Positions 39,599 through 48,935 of a stretch of 64,000 nt of DNA are shown here, in pieces. Each line of letters opens with the position of its first letter. The first letter of the stretch is position 1. The stretch comes from a gamma proteobacterium HTCC2207. GTDB taxonomy: Bacteria; Pseudomonadota; Gammaproteobacteria; Pseudomonadales; Porticoccaceae. A program made the position numbers and the translations under genes. Where the stretch lies: NCBI GenBank assembly GCA_905182855.1, contig CAJJDA010000010.1, positions 106,243 through 170,242 of the forward strand, read 5' to 3'. The notes beneath the pieces were generated by a model, which was not told where the DNA came from, made no database searches, and saw only the letters and a list, made by a program, of their open reading frames with translations.

Positions 39599-40399
39599 AT
39601 GTCAAATCATAGAGCGCTACAGATGTTCGGTCGTTCAGGCAACCCGGCGCTGAGCGCCGATACGTTCAGCAAGAGTGCCCAGTCTTCATCACCGACAGGT
39701 GGTATTCAATCAACGTCGTCACAGACCATGACGCTGCAGGGGACGGTGAACAAGACCGGTATCTTACTGGCATTGGTGGTGTTGTCAGCGTCCTGGACTT
39801 GGAATCTGTTCTTTGAAAGTGGTAACGCAGCCGCGGTGATGCCGCTTGCGATTGGTGGCGCGATCCTGGGCTTTATCTTTGCTCTGGTGACTATATTTAA
39901 AAAGCAGTGGTCGGGTATCACAGCACCGCTGTACGCCGTATCTGAGGGCCTATTTTTGGGCGCTATCTCGGGCATCTTCGAGATGCAATATCCGGGCATT
40001 GTGATTCAGGCGGTGGGATTAACGTTGGGTACGTTGGCGTCTTTATTGTTCCTTTATAAAACGGGCATCGTTAAACCCACAGAAAATTTTCGCTTGATGG
40101 TGACCTCGGCCACCATGGGAATTGGTGTGCTTTATTTGGTTAGTATGGTGATGAATATGTTCGGTTCTGGCGGTATAGGATTTATCCATTCAAACGGTTT
40201 ATTTGGTATTGGTTTCAGTCTGTTTGTCGTTGCCATTGCCGCGCTTAATTTAGTGTTAGATTTTGATTTTATTGAGCAGGGTTCAGAGATGGGCGCGCCC
40301 AAATATATGGAATGGTTCGGTGCTTTTTCTCTGATGGTGACGCTGATATGGCTCTATCTTGAAATGCTCAGGCTACTGGCTAAACTGAGAAGTCGCTGA
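39599..40399 (+). CDS. Bax inhibitor-1/YccA family membrane protein
   Basis: LYAVSEGLFLGAISGIFE..., LDFDFIEQGSEMGAPKYMEWFGAFSLMVTLIWLYLEMLRLL. Confidence 0.87.
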   Translation: MSNHRALQMFGRSGNPALSADTFSKSAQSSSPTGGIQSTSSQTMTLQGTVNKTGILLALVVLSASWTWNLFFESGNAAAVMPLAIGGAILGFIFALVTIFKKQWSGITAPLYAVSEGLFLGAISGIFEMQYPGIVIQAVGLTLGTLASLLFLYKTGIVKPTENFRLMVTSATMGIGVLYLVSMVMNMFGSGGIGFIHSNGLFGIGFSLFVVAIAALNLVLDFDFIEQGSEMGAPKYMEWFGAFSLMVTLIWLYLEMLRLLAKLRSR

Positions 40400-40605
40400 T
40401 GGATGGCAATACATTGGTGTTTGGCTCCATGGCAGTTTTGTCGTTAGCGGTTTTCTTTTATCTCGGTCAGTTTAAAGCCTCCAAGAAGCAAACTGAGCGA
40501 GATGATCGTATTGACTGGTCAGTGCGAAATTTTTCAATATGGAAAATTTTATTATATTCCCTCGCACTGGTCGGCGGTATTGTGTTGATCCTGCAGTTTA
40601 TCTAG
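40399..40605 (+). CDS. Small membrane protein, hypothetical
   Basis: 68 aa, two hydrophobic segments, overlaps preceding stop (TGATGG). Confidence 0.55.
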   Translation: MDGNTLVFGSMAVLSLAVFFYLGQFKASKKQTERDDRIDWSVRNFSIWKILLYSLALVGGIVLILQFI

Positions 40606-40776
40606 CTGCAGGAGTGACCAGTATGCGGGCAAGACTACCCAGCCCTGGGGAGTCTCGTCTGCCCTAGACCTTGTCGTAAGTAGATATTTTTTCGTCGCTA
40701 AATTATATGCTTTGGCGCTTAAAAGTGCGCAAGATGCCGTATTAATCTATCCGCTAATGACAGTTTTGGTGTCGAT

Positions 40777-41934
40777 ATGAAAGAGCCATCTATAACGTTT
40801 GGGTTTGGTACTCAAATCCGTAAATCTCCTTACTTTGATGCCACAATTCGTTGGGGCGCCAAAGACTTTTCAGTCTACAATCATATGTACATTCCGCGAG
40901 ATTTTGGCGACGCTGAGCAGAACTTTTGGAATCTAGTCAATACTGCAACCCTCAGCGATGTTGCTGTCGAGCGGCAAGTGGAGATTACTGGTCCAGATGC
41001 AGCGACATTCGTACAACTGTTGACCCCTCGCAATCTCTCGCAATGTGCGGTGGGCCAGTGCAAATATGTACTGATCACCAATGCGCAGGGCGGCGTACTC
41101 AATGATCCAATATTACTGCGGCTGGCAGAGAACCATTTTTGGCTGTCACTGGCCGACAGTGATATTTTGCTTTGGGCCCAGGGCGTTGCGATTAATTCTG
41201 GGCTGGATGTCAGCATCTGCGAGCCAGATGTTTCACCATTGCAGCTTCAGGGTCCGGTCTCTGGGGATATTATGCGTAGCCTGTTCGGTGAGCGCATAGA
41301 GACACTGCGCTATTACTGGCTCGAAGAGATGGTGCTAGAGGGGATTCCACTGATTGTGTCACGCACTGGATGGTCGACGGAGCTGGGTTACGAAATCTAC
41401 CTGCGCGACGGTAGTTGCGGTGATAGGCTGTGGGAACTCATTATGGAGGCCGGCAAGCCATTTGGTCTGGCGCCGGGACATACTTCTTCGATTCGTCGTA
41501 TTGAGGCGGGTATGCTGTCTTATCATGCCGATATGGATGCCTACACCAACCCCTATGAATTAGGGCTCGGACGATTGGTTGATCTCGAGTTAGAGGCTGA
41601 GTTTATAGGCAAGGCAGCCTTAAAGGCTTTTGCACTGAAGGGGTTAAGCCGCAAACAGGTTGGCATACAGATTGGCGGTGAGCCACTGATTGGGTCGAAC
41701 AATGAATTTTGGCCCGTTCTGGTTAACGGTGAGCAGGTGGGTAAAGTGACATCGGCGACTTATTCGCCTCGCTTGAAAAGTAATATTGCGTTGGCCATGG
41801 TTGCTATTGAGCACACGGTGATTGGCACTGCCCTTGATGTTGCGACGCATAGGGAGCAGCGCCCTGCTACGGTAGTCGAGAAGCCTTTTTACGACCCTAA
41901 GAAAAACCCATCTAGCAGCGCGGCAAAGCTCTAG
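40777..41934 (+). CDS. GcvT/DmdA-superfamily methyltransferase, DMSP demethylase-like
   Basis: FSVYNHMYIPRDFGD, VAVERQVEITGPDAATFVQLLTPRNL, VGQCKYVLITNAQGGVLNDPILLRL, FWLSLADSDILLWAQG, EPDVSPLQLQGP: resembles DmdA/DmdA-like proteins more than housekeeping GcvT. Confidence 0.6.
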   Translation: MKEPSITFGFGTQIRKSPYFDATIRWGAKDFSVYNHMYIPRDFGDAEQNFWNLVNTATLSDVAVERQVEITGPDAATFVQLLTPRNLSQCAVGQCKYVLITNAQGGVLNDPILLRLAENHFWLSLADSDILLWAQGVAINSGLDVSICEPDVSPLQLQGPVSGDIMRSLFGERIETLRYYWLEEMVLEGIPLIVSRTGWSTELGYEIYLRDGSCGDRLWELIMEAGKPFGLAPGHTSSIRRIEAGMLSYHADMDAYTNPYELGLGRLVDLELEAEFIGKAALKAFALKGLSRKQVGIQIGGEPLIGSNNEFWPVLVNGEQVGKVTSATYSPRLKSNIALAMVAIEHTVIGTALDVATHREQRPATVVEKPFYDPKKNPSSSAAKL

Positions 41935-41968
41935 AAGGTCCTATAAAACAGGCCAAAGACGGATAATA

Positions 41969-42430
41969 ATGGACGAGCAAAGTAGCCAAAACGGCGCAGC
42001 CGATGCTTATTCGGATGAGTATCTCAAGCAGATACTTATGGATGTCAATGTTATCGCCCTAGTTGGCGCCAGCCCAAGATCTGATCGCGACAGTTATCGG
42101 GTTATGCAGGTTCTGTTGGAGCATGGCTATACGGTTATTCCGGTCAATCCCCGAGAGGCGGGCAACCAAATCCTTGGGCAGCGGTGCTATGCTGACCTCG
42201 CGTCTATTGAGCCAGCTGTGGATATGGTTGATATTTTTCGGTCTTCGGAGGCTGCCTTTGGAGTCACTGAAGAGGCCATTGCTATTGGTGCCAAAGTGGT
42301 GTGGATGCAGTTAGAGATTATCAATCATCAGGCTGCGGCGCTGGCCGCAGCGGTGGGAATAAAAGTTGTGATGAACCGATGCCCAAAGATAGAGTTAGAA
42401 AATCCCTGTTGGACTGGCAGAGTCGATTAA
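41969..42430 (+). CDS. CoA-binding domain protein (YccU-like)
   Basis: VNVIALVGASPRSDRDSYRVMQVLLEHGYTVIPVNPRE...VDMVDIFRSSEA. Confidence 0.85.
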   Translation: MDEQSSQNGAADAYSDEYLKQILMDVNVIALVGASPRSDRDSYRVMQVLLEHGYTVIPVNPREAGNQILGQRCYADLASIEPAVDMVDIFRSSEAAFGVTEEAIAIGAKVVWMQLEIINHQAAALAAAVGIKVVMNRCPKIELENPCWTGRVD

Positions 42431-42452
42431 CCTTTAAATACAGGTACAGTTT

Positions 42453-43253
42453 ATGAACAGTAACGACATTTTGCACAGTGAGTTATTTGATAATGGCGTC
42501 CTGCGTCTGACACTCAATGACCAAAAACGCCGAAATGCACTTTCTGAAGCCATGCTAGCTAAGCTGGCCCATGTTTTGTCCGAGGCTGTGACTAATGCTG
42601 ACGTACGGGTGATTGTGCTAGCGGCTGAGGGCCCTGCGTTTTGTGCTGGGCATGATCTTAAAGAAATCACGGCAGCTCGCGCTGCACCGGACGCGGGTCA
42701 GGACTATTTCAAGCAGTTATTCGATACCTGTGCCTCAGTGATGCAGTTGATTGTTCACAGCCCTAAGCCCGTGATTGCCGAGGTAGCTGGTGTGGCGACA
42801 GCGGCGGGTTGTCAGTTAGTGGCCAGCTGTGATTTGGCGCTGGCAGCAGATAATGCAAGATTTGCTACACCCGGCGTCAATATCGGGTTGTTCTGCTCGA
42901 CCCCTATGGTGGCACTGTCGCGTAATGTCGTAACGAAACATGCTATGGAAATGCTGTTGACTGGCGAGATGGTCAGCGCTGAAAAAGCCTTGCAGATTGG
43001 ACTGATTAATCGCAGCATTGCGCCAAGCCAGCTAACCACCGAAACCATGGCTATGGCAGACACGATTGCCGGCAAGTCCGCTATGACCGTCGCGGTTGGT
43101 AAGCGGGCTTTTTACGCTCAGGGCGAAATGGCCTTGACTGAGGCCTATCAGTACACCTCTCAGGTGATGGTCGACAATATGCTGACCTTCGATGCTGAAG
43201 AGGGAATTGGTGCATTTATCACTAAGCGTGCTCCTGAATGGAAAGACCAGTAA
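42453..43253 (+). CDS. Enoyl-CoA hydratase/isomerase family protein (possible methylthioacryloyl-CoA hydratase-like)
   Basis: VIVLAAEGPAFCAGHDLKEI; PVIAEVAGVATAAGCQLVASCDLALAA. Confidence 0.85.
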   Translation: MNSNDILHSELFDNGVLRLTLNDQKRRNALSEAMLAKLAHVLSEAVTNADVRVIVLAAEGPAFCAGHDLKEITAARAAPDAGQDYFKQLFDTCASVMQLIVHSPKPVIAEVAGVATAAGCQLVASCDLALAADNARFATPGVNIGLFCSTPMVALSRNVVTKHAMEMLLTGEMVSAEKALQIGLINRSIAPSQLTTETMAMADTIAGKSAMTVAVGKRAFYAQGEMALTEAYQYTSQVMVDNMLTFDAEEGIGAFITKRAPEWKDQ

Positions 43254-43259
43254 TAGCTA

Positions 43260-44905
43260 ATGACCAATATCTATGACTGCGACTTAGATAAAAATCAGGC
43301 TAACTACCAACCGCTGACGCCGTTGACGTTTCTCGAGAGAGCCGCCACGGTTTTTCCCGATCATATCGCCGTCATTCACGGTAATTTACGCATATCCTAT
43401 GCCGAGTTTTATGCACGCTGCCGCCGTTTTGCCTCTGCACTAGCCCTGCAGGGCATAGGCCGCGGTGATACGGTTTCTGTTATGTTGGCCAACACACCCG
43501 CGATGTTGGAAGTGCACTATGCGGTGCCCATGTGCGGCGCTGTGCTGCACTCGATGAATACGCGACTGGATGCCAAGGTGATTGCATTTCAGCTAGACCA
43601 TGCCGAATGTCGACTGCTGGTGACTGACACGGCGTTCAGTGCGACGATAAAGGAGGCTTTGGAATTGACCTCGGAAAAGCCACTGGTGGTCGATTATCAG
43701 GATCCCGTGTTTCCTCAAGCGGGTGAACTTCTCGGCAGTCGAGATTATGAGTCAATGGTTGCCTCAGGCGATCCGAGTTACAGTTGGCTTATGCCTTATG
43801 ATGAGTGGGACGCCATCAGCGTCAATTACACTTCGGGTACCACCGGCGATCCCAAGGGCGTCGTCTATCATCATCGCGGTGCCTGTCATTGCTGGCCCAA
43901 GGCAATGCCATCACGGCCTCTATTCCCAAGCATGCGGTGTACCTCTGGACACTGCCCATGTTCCACTGCAATGGCTGGTGCTTTCCCTGGACCATGTCTG
44001 CTGTTACTGGCACCCATGTCTGTCTGCGTGAGGTGCGAGCAGACGCGGTCTGGGCTGCGCTGGCAGAGCATAATGTGACCCACCTGTGCGGCGCGCCGGT
44101 GGTTATGTCAACGATTCTGGCTGGGGATAGAGACCAATGGCCAAATTTAGGTAGGACGATTGAGTTTTTTACTGCCGCCGCTCCGCCTCCCGAACGCGTG
44201 CTTACCGACATGCATAAGGCGGGTTTTAATGTCACCCACCTGTACGGCCTGACTGAAGTCTATGGTCCCGCCGTGGTGAATGACTGGAATCAAACCTGGC
44301 AATTTCTACCAGCCGATGAGCAGGCCAGACTCAAGTCCCGTCAGGGTGTGCGCTATCATGCATTAGAGGAGCTCGACGTGCTGGACCCAACCAGCATGAT
44401 ACCTGTGGCCCGAGATGGCGTGGCTCTAGGCGAAGTTGTGTTTCGTGGCAATGTGGTGATGAAGGGATATCTAAAGAATAAACAGGCCACTGATGATGCT
44501 TTTAACGGCGGCTGGTTTTGGTCTGGTGATCTGGCTGTGGTCTACCCAGATGGGTATATTCAGCTCAAGGACCGCTCCAAAGATATTATTATCTCTGGTG
44601 GTGAAAATATCTCCTCTATTGAAATTGAAGAGGTTCTGCATAAACATGCGTTGGTGGTCTCGGCAGCGGTGGTGGCCATTGCCGATGTTAAATGGGGAGA
44701 AACTCCCTGTGCCTTTGTAGAGGTTGCCGAGGGCGCCCAGCTATCATCTGCGCAACTAGTAAGCTGGTGCCTAGAGCATATGGCGAGTTACAAAGTACCC
44801 CGTAATTTTGTGTTCGAGGCTATACCTAAAACCTCTACCGGTAAGGTGCAAAAGTTTCTCTTGCGTCAGCGTGCGGTGAAGCTGCAAAACGCGGAGCCCG
44901 ATTAG
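43260..44905 (+). CDS. AMP-forming acyl-CoA synthetase (DmdB-like), interrupted by one -1 frameshift near 43885-43892
   Basis: NYTSGTTGDPKGVVYHHRGA in first ORF, continues GNAITASIPKHAVYLWTLPMFHCNGWCFPW... in second; GWFWSGDLAVVYPDGYIQLKDRSKDIIISGGENISSIEIEEVL. Confidence 0.85.
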
Positions 44906-45078
44906 TCCTGCTGCTTAGTGATGCGCCTCATTATTAGGAAAAAACTGCACTTAAGTAGCGACAAGCTGCCATACTCAGGTTTGTTAAAAACCATGCCAAC
45001 GATGGCCTTGCAAGGTGGCGGGCAGCTGCGCCCGTCGGATAGTGTTCTAGCGTTTGAGATGTAACAAGGGGGGCCTTG

Positions 45079-46224
45079 ATGTACGAGATACTTTCAGTAG
45101 CGATTGCGATTACCTTATCGACGTCAGTGTTTATTTGCGTGAAGTGGCGCAATGTTCGATGTGTTGGTCAGACTCCGGTGTCGCTGCTGGCCTTTTCGGC
45201 CATTCTGTTTACCTCGGGACTCGATGTTGGTCTTATCATGTTTCCACTCATAGAGTTTCCTGTCTACGCAGCTGAGCAGGACTATAGTTTTACCAACCCG
45301 CTGGCGATTGAATTTGGATTTTGGGGCTTTCTGGTTTGGGCTTTCTACTTTTTAACTACTTTCTATTTTTGTGTTGTTGAGCCTAAGTTGGGGCTTTTTC
45401 AGTACCGACCTATTCGTTGGCTTAACAACCTCATCATCATTGCTACCTGTGCGTTTACTGCCTATTTATTTCTCAGCTATGCACCCAGTTATATTGCCGG
45501 CATCACCCCTTGGCAGCAGTATCTTTTGATTGCTTTGATTATTTTTATGGGCGCTTTTTCGAGTACAGATATTCGCTATTTAAAAGTGCTTAGCCTAGCG
45601 TCTAGCGCGCTATTTATGTTGTTAACACTGGTGATGATATGGGCATCTGGTGCCTCCGCGACCGCTTATTTGGAGTCCATGTTCAATATCGGCGGTTATT
45701 TTAAAAATATCCACCGCTTCGTCAGTCCTATCAGTGATTACCATGGCTGGTATTTATTTTGGTGGTTTGCGTGGAGTATTATGATAGGCCAGTTTGTGGC
45801 CAGATTTGTTAGTGGCCTGAAAACATGGCAGCTAATGCTGGCTCTGTTAGTCATTCCTTCTACCGCTTTAGCGCTTTGGTTTACCACACTTTATTACTAC
45901 TTTAATAACGGCATTGCGGTGACAGGATTACTGCGTTGGGCCATGGTGATTTTGGGGATTATTTTTGTGATCAACTCTCTGGACTCACTGATTCGACTGT
46001 ACACCGACAATCTCGGTCTCAATGTAGATCGGCTAGGACGGTCAAAATATATTGCGGGAAACTGGTTGTTAATTGGCAGCTTGGTACTTTTATATCAGTA
46101 CACGCCGTTCAAAATTGAATGGGTAGGGTTAGTCGTTATTGGCCTTTATGTGGTTATTTATACACTGCTGTTCAAACATAGAAAAAAACTGCGTGACAGC
46201 TTTGCTCTCGCAGATAATAGCTAA
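45079..46224 (+). CDS. Short BCCT-like (betaine/carnitine/choline transporter family) membrane protein
   Basis: [20 protein letters not shown] resembles BCCT GMGIGL segment; [48 protein letters not shown] resembles BCCT signature region; only ~381 aa. Confidence 0.55.
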   Translation: MYEILSVAIAITLSTSVFICVKWRNVRCVGQTPVSLLAFSAILFTSGLDVGLIMFPLIEFPVYAAEQDYSFTNPLAIEFGFWGFLVWAFYFLTTFYFCVVEPKLGLFQYRPIRWLNNLIIIATCAFTAYLFLSYAPSYIAGITPWQQYLLIALIIFMGAFSSTDIRYLKVLSLASSALFMLLTLVMIWASGASATAYLESMFNIGGYFKNIHRFVSPISDYHGWYLFWWFAWSIMIGQFVARFVSGLKTWQLMLALLVIPSTALALWFTTLYYYFNNGIAVTGLLRWAMVILGIIFVINSLDSLIRLYTDNLGLNVDRLGRSKYIAGNWLLIGSLVLLYQYTPFKIEWVGLVVIGLYVVIYTLLFKHRKKLRDSFALADNS

Positions 46225-46246
46225 CAGGTTTACGGTGACGGAGAGT

Positions 46247-47930
46247 ATGCAGCAAACTCAAGAATATGACTATATTGTGGTCGGCGCCGGTTCTGCTGGA
46301 GCCATTGTTGCTTCGCGGCTCAGTGAAGATCGAAACTGCACCGTGTTGCTAGTGGAATATGGTGGCAGTGATCGCAGTGTGTTTATTCGTATGCCCTCGG
46401 CTCTGGGGATCCCAATGAACAGTAAAAAATATAATTGGGGATTCGAAAGTGCACCGGAACCGCATTTGAATAATCGGCGCATGAACTGTCCTCGAGGAAA
46501 AGTGCTAGGTGGTAGTTCTTCTATAAACGGTATGGTTTATGTCAGAGGTCATGCCGGTGATTATGATGAATGGGAGGCCTGTGGTGCGGTTGGTTGGAAC
46601 TACCAAAATTGTCTGCCTTATTTTAAAAAGTTAGAGAGTCATCAATGTGTCGTCAGTGAGTACGCGGGCAGTGACGGACCGGTAGCGATAAGTGGCGGTA
46701 ATAACATGCGCAACCCACTTTACCGAGCATTTATTGACGCTGGTGTTGAGGCTGGCTACGCAGAGACAGAAGACTATAACGGTTTTAGGCAGGAGGGCTT
46801 TGGGCAAAAGTTTATGACAGTTGATCGTGGCGTGCGCGCATCGACCAGTCATGCGTATCTGAACCCAGCAAAAAGTCGGCGTAACTTGACGTTGTTAAAA
46901 CATACCATGGTCACGAGAGTTGTTTTTGACGAAAAAACAGCGACTGGCATTGAATGCGATGTGCGCGGCAAAATGCAGATGTTTACGGCGCGGCGTGAGG
47001 TGATCCTCTGTGCCGGAGCGATCGGGTCACCGCATCTCCTGCAGGTTTCAGGCGTGGGGCCTGAGAAAGTGTTGCAGGCAGCCGGCATTAAAGTCGTACA
47101 TGATTTGCCAGGCGTCGGTGAGAATTTACAAGACCACTTAGAATTCAACTTTCAATACCGTTGCAAACAACCGATAAGTCTCAATAGTGAACTGGGGTTA
47201 TTTAAAAAGGCGTTGATAGGGGCGCAGTGGCTTTTGTTTAAAACGGGTTTGGGCCGAACCAATCACTTTGAGTCTTGCGCGTTTATCCGGTCTAGAGCCG
47301 GCGTCAAATGGGCCTGATATTCAATACCACTTTTTGCCTGGCGCGATTACCTATGACGGCAAGGTCGCCTTTAAGGACCATGGTTTTCAAGTGCATGTGG
47401 GGCATAATAAGCCAACCAGCCGCGGTCATGTGAGGGCGATGTCTGCGGACGTAAAGCAGCATCCAGAAATACTGTTTAACTATCTGGAGACAGAGCAGGA
47501 TAGGCAAGGATTTCGAGATTGTGTACATTTAACCCGAGAAATTATGCGCCAGCCAGCAATGGATGCGTTCCGAGACGAAGTGATTCAACCCGTGGCTGAG
47601 GTTCAAACTGACGATCAAATTGATGCCTTTGTCCGTGAGTCGGTTGACAGTGCCTATCATCCTTCATGCACCTGCAAGATAGGCGTTGATGCCATGGCGG
47701 TGGTCGATGCAGAACTCAGAGTCAGAGGGGTGAAAAATTTGAGAGTCATTGATTCATCCGTATTTCCCACCATTCCCAACGGTAATTTGAATGGGCCCAC
47801 CATGATGGTTGCTGAACGCGGTGCAGATATCATTAAGGGCTGCACAGAGCCTGCGCTCGCAATGGCAGTCTATACGGATCCACAGTGGCATAAACGGCAG
47901 CGGGAGGGGACGCCTCTGCGCGCGCTGTGA
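46247..47930 (+). CDS. GMC-family FAD oxidoreductase (choline dehydrogenase-like), interrupted by one +1 frameshift at GGG 47310-47312
   Basis: [44 protein letters not shown], second ORF ends [30 protein letters not shown]. Confidence 0.9.
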
Positions 47931-48013
47931 GGCGAGCGTCGGCCCAATAGCCTAGGTATCGAGTGATTGAATCTCCGGCTATAATTTCCTTGGACAAAAT
48001 GCTGGCCAAAGAA

Positions 48014-48040
48014 AAGGGCCATCTCTTAGAGATGACCCTT
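48014..48040 (-). terminator. Intrinsic terminator-like hairpin between convergent genes
   Basis: AAGGGCCATCTC-TTA-GAGATGACCCTT with one mismatch; T-rich tract after the stem on the minus strand. Confidence 0.65.
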
Positions 48041-48069
48041 GGGTAGTGATAGAGCCCTACTGAGCGATG

Positions 48070-48810
48070 TCACTCAGCGGCATAAATCTGCTCACAGCTC
48101 TCGAAATTGTCACTGATAACGGCGTCTATATGGGGCGAGACAGCCTGAAAAGCGCCGGCCCAAGCCGCAGTTCCAGAGAAGTATTCGTCAAAGAGGGCGC
48201 CTGCTGCTGCTGCGTCTTTACTGACGGAGCGAACCATTAGTGTTTGCACTTCATGCGAGCCGCCACCAATAGAGACAAAAATACCGTTACCGAAATCTGC
48301 ATGGCCGTTATTTTGAATGGCTGCTTCTAAATCGGACATTGCGGCAACAAAAGCAGGGACCTTTTCGTTGGCTACCTTGATGCGCTGGACTCTTTCATAA
48401 CCAGGGTTGAGCTTAAATGGCTTAAGTGATTTCCAAGTTACGCCATATTTAACCTCTCGCAGCCTTGCGACCTGCTGGGGCGCTTTGGCGGGATCGTACT
48501 TAGATGAGCCGATCAGAGCAGCCTGTATACTCGGGTATCCGCTCCAAATCATCATTTGACCCGGGTATTCATGACCTGACTGAGTGACACAGACGCCGGC
48601 AGCTGAGGCTCCGACAGCTTTAAATGCCCCACTATTTTTTTTCAGACTGGCGATATATTTACCGGTATCAGGTGCGGCAACCATCAGGGTGGTAAAGGCT
48701 CCATCAGTCGTTGCTTCACCGGCGTGGTTATCGGCAAAAGAGTGGGGCGAAAGTGCCAATAAAGCAGTGAGTGAAACGGTTAAATAGGTGTTCGTTTTGA
48801 TAGTTAACAT
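48070..48810 (-). CDS. Secreted hypothetical protein
   Basis: Signal peptide MLTIKTNTYLTVSLTALLALSPHSFADN; no family confidently recognised. Confidence 0.6.
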   Translation of the reverse strand: MLTIKTNTYLTVSLTALLALSPHSFADNHAGEATTDGAFTTLMVAAPDTGKYIASLKKNSGAFKAVGASAAGVCVTQSGHEYPGQMMIWSGYPSIQAALIGSSKYDPAKAPQQVARLREVKYGVTWKSLKPFKLNPGYERVQRIKVANEKVPAFVAAMSDLEAAIQNNGHADFGNGIFVSIGGGSHEVQTLMVRSVSKDAAAAGALFDEYFSGTAAWAGAFQAVSPHIDAVISDNFESCEQIYAAE

Positions 48811-48935
48811 TGGTGGCTTCCTCTTGTTATTATTGTATTAAAGCGTCTGCTTCAGCATGAGGCTACCACGGGAATAGGGGACAGGCAAATATAGGCGCGT
48901 GTCAAATACATTACGCCTAAACCATATAATGGTAA

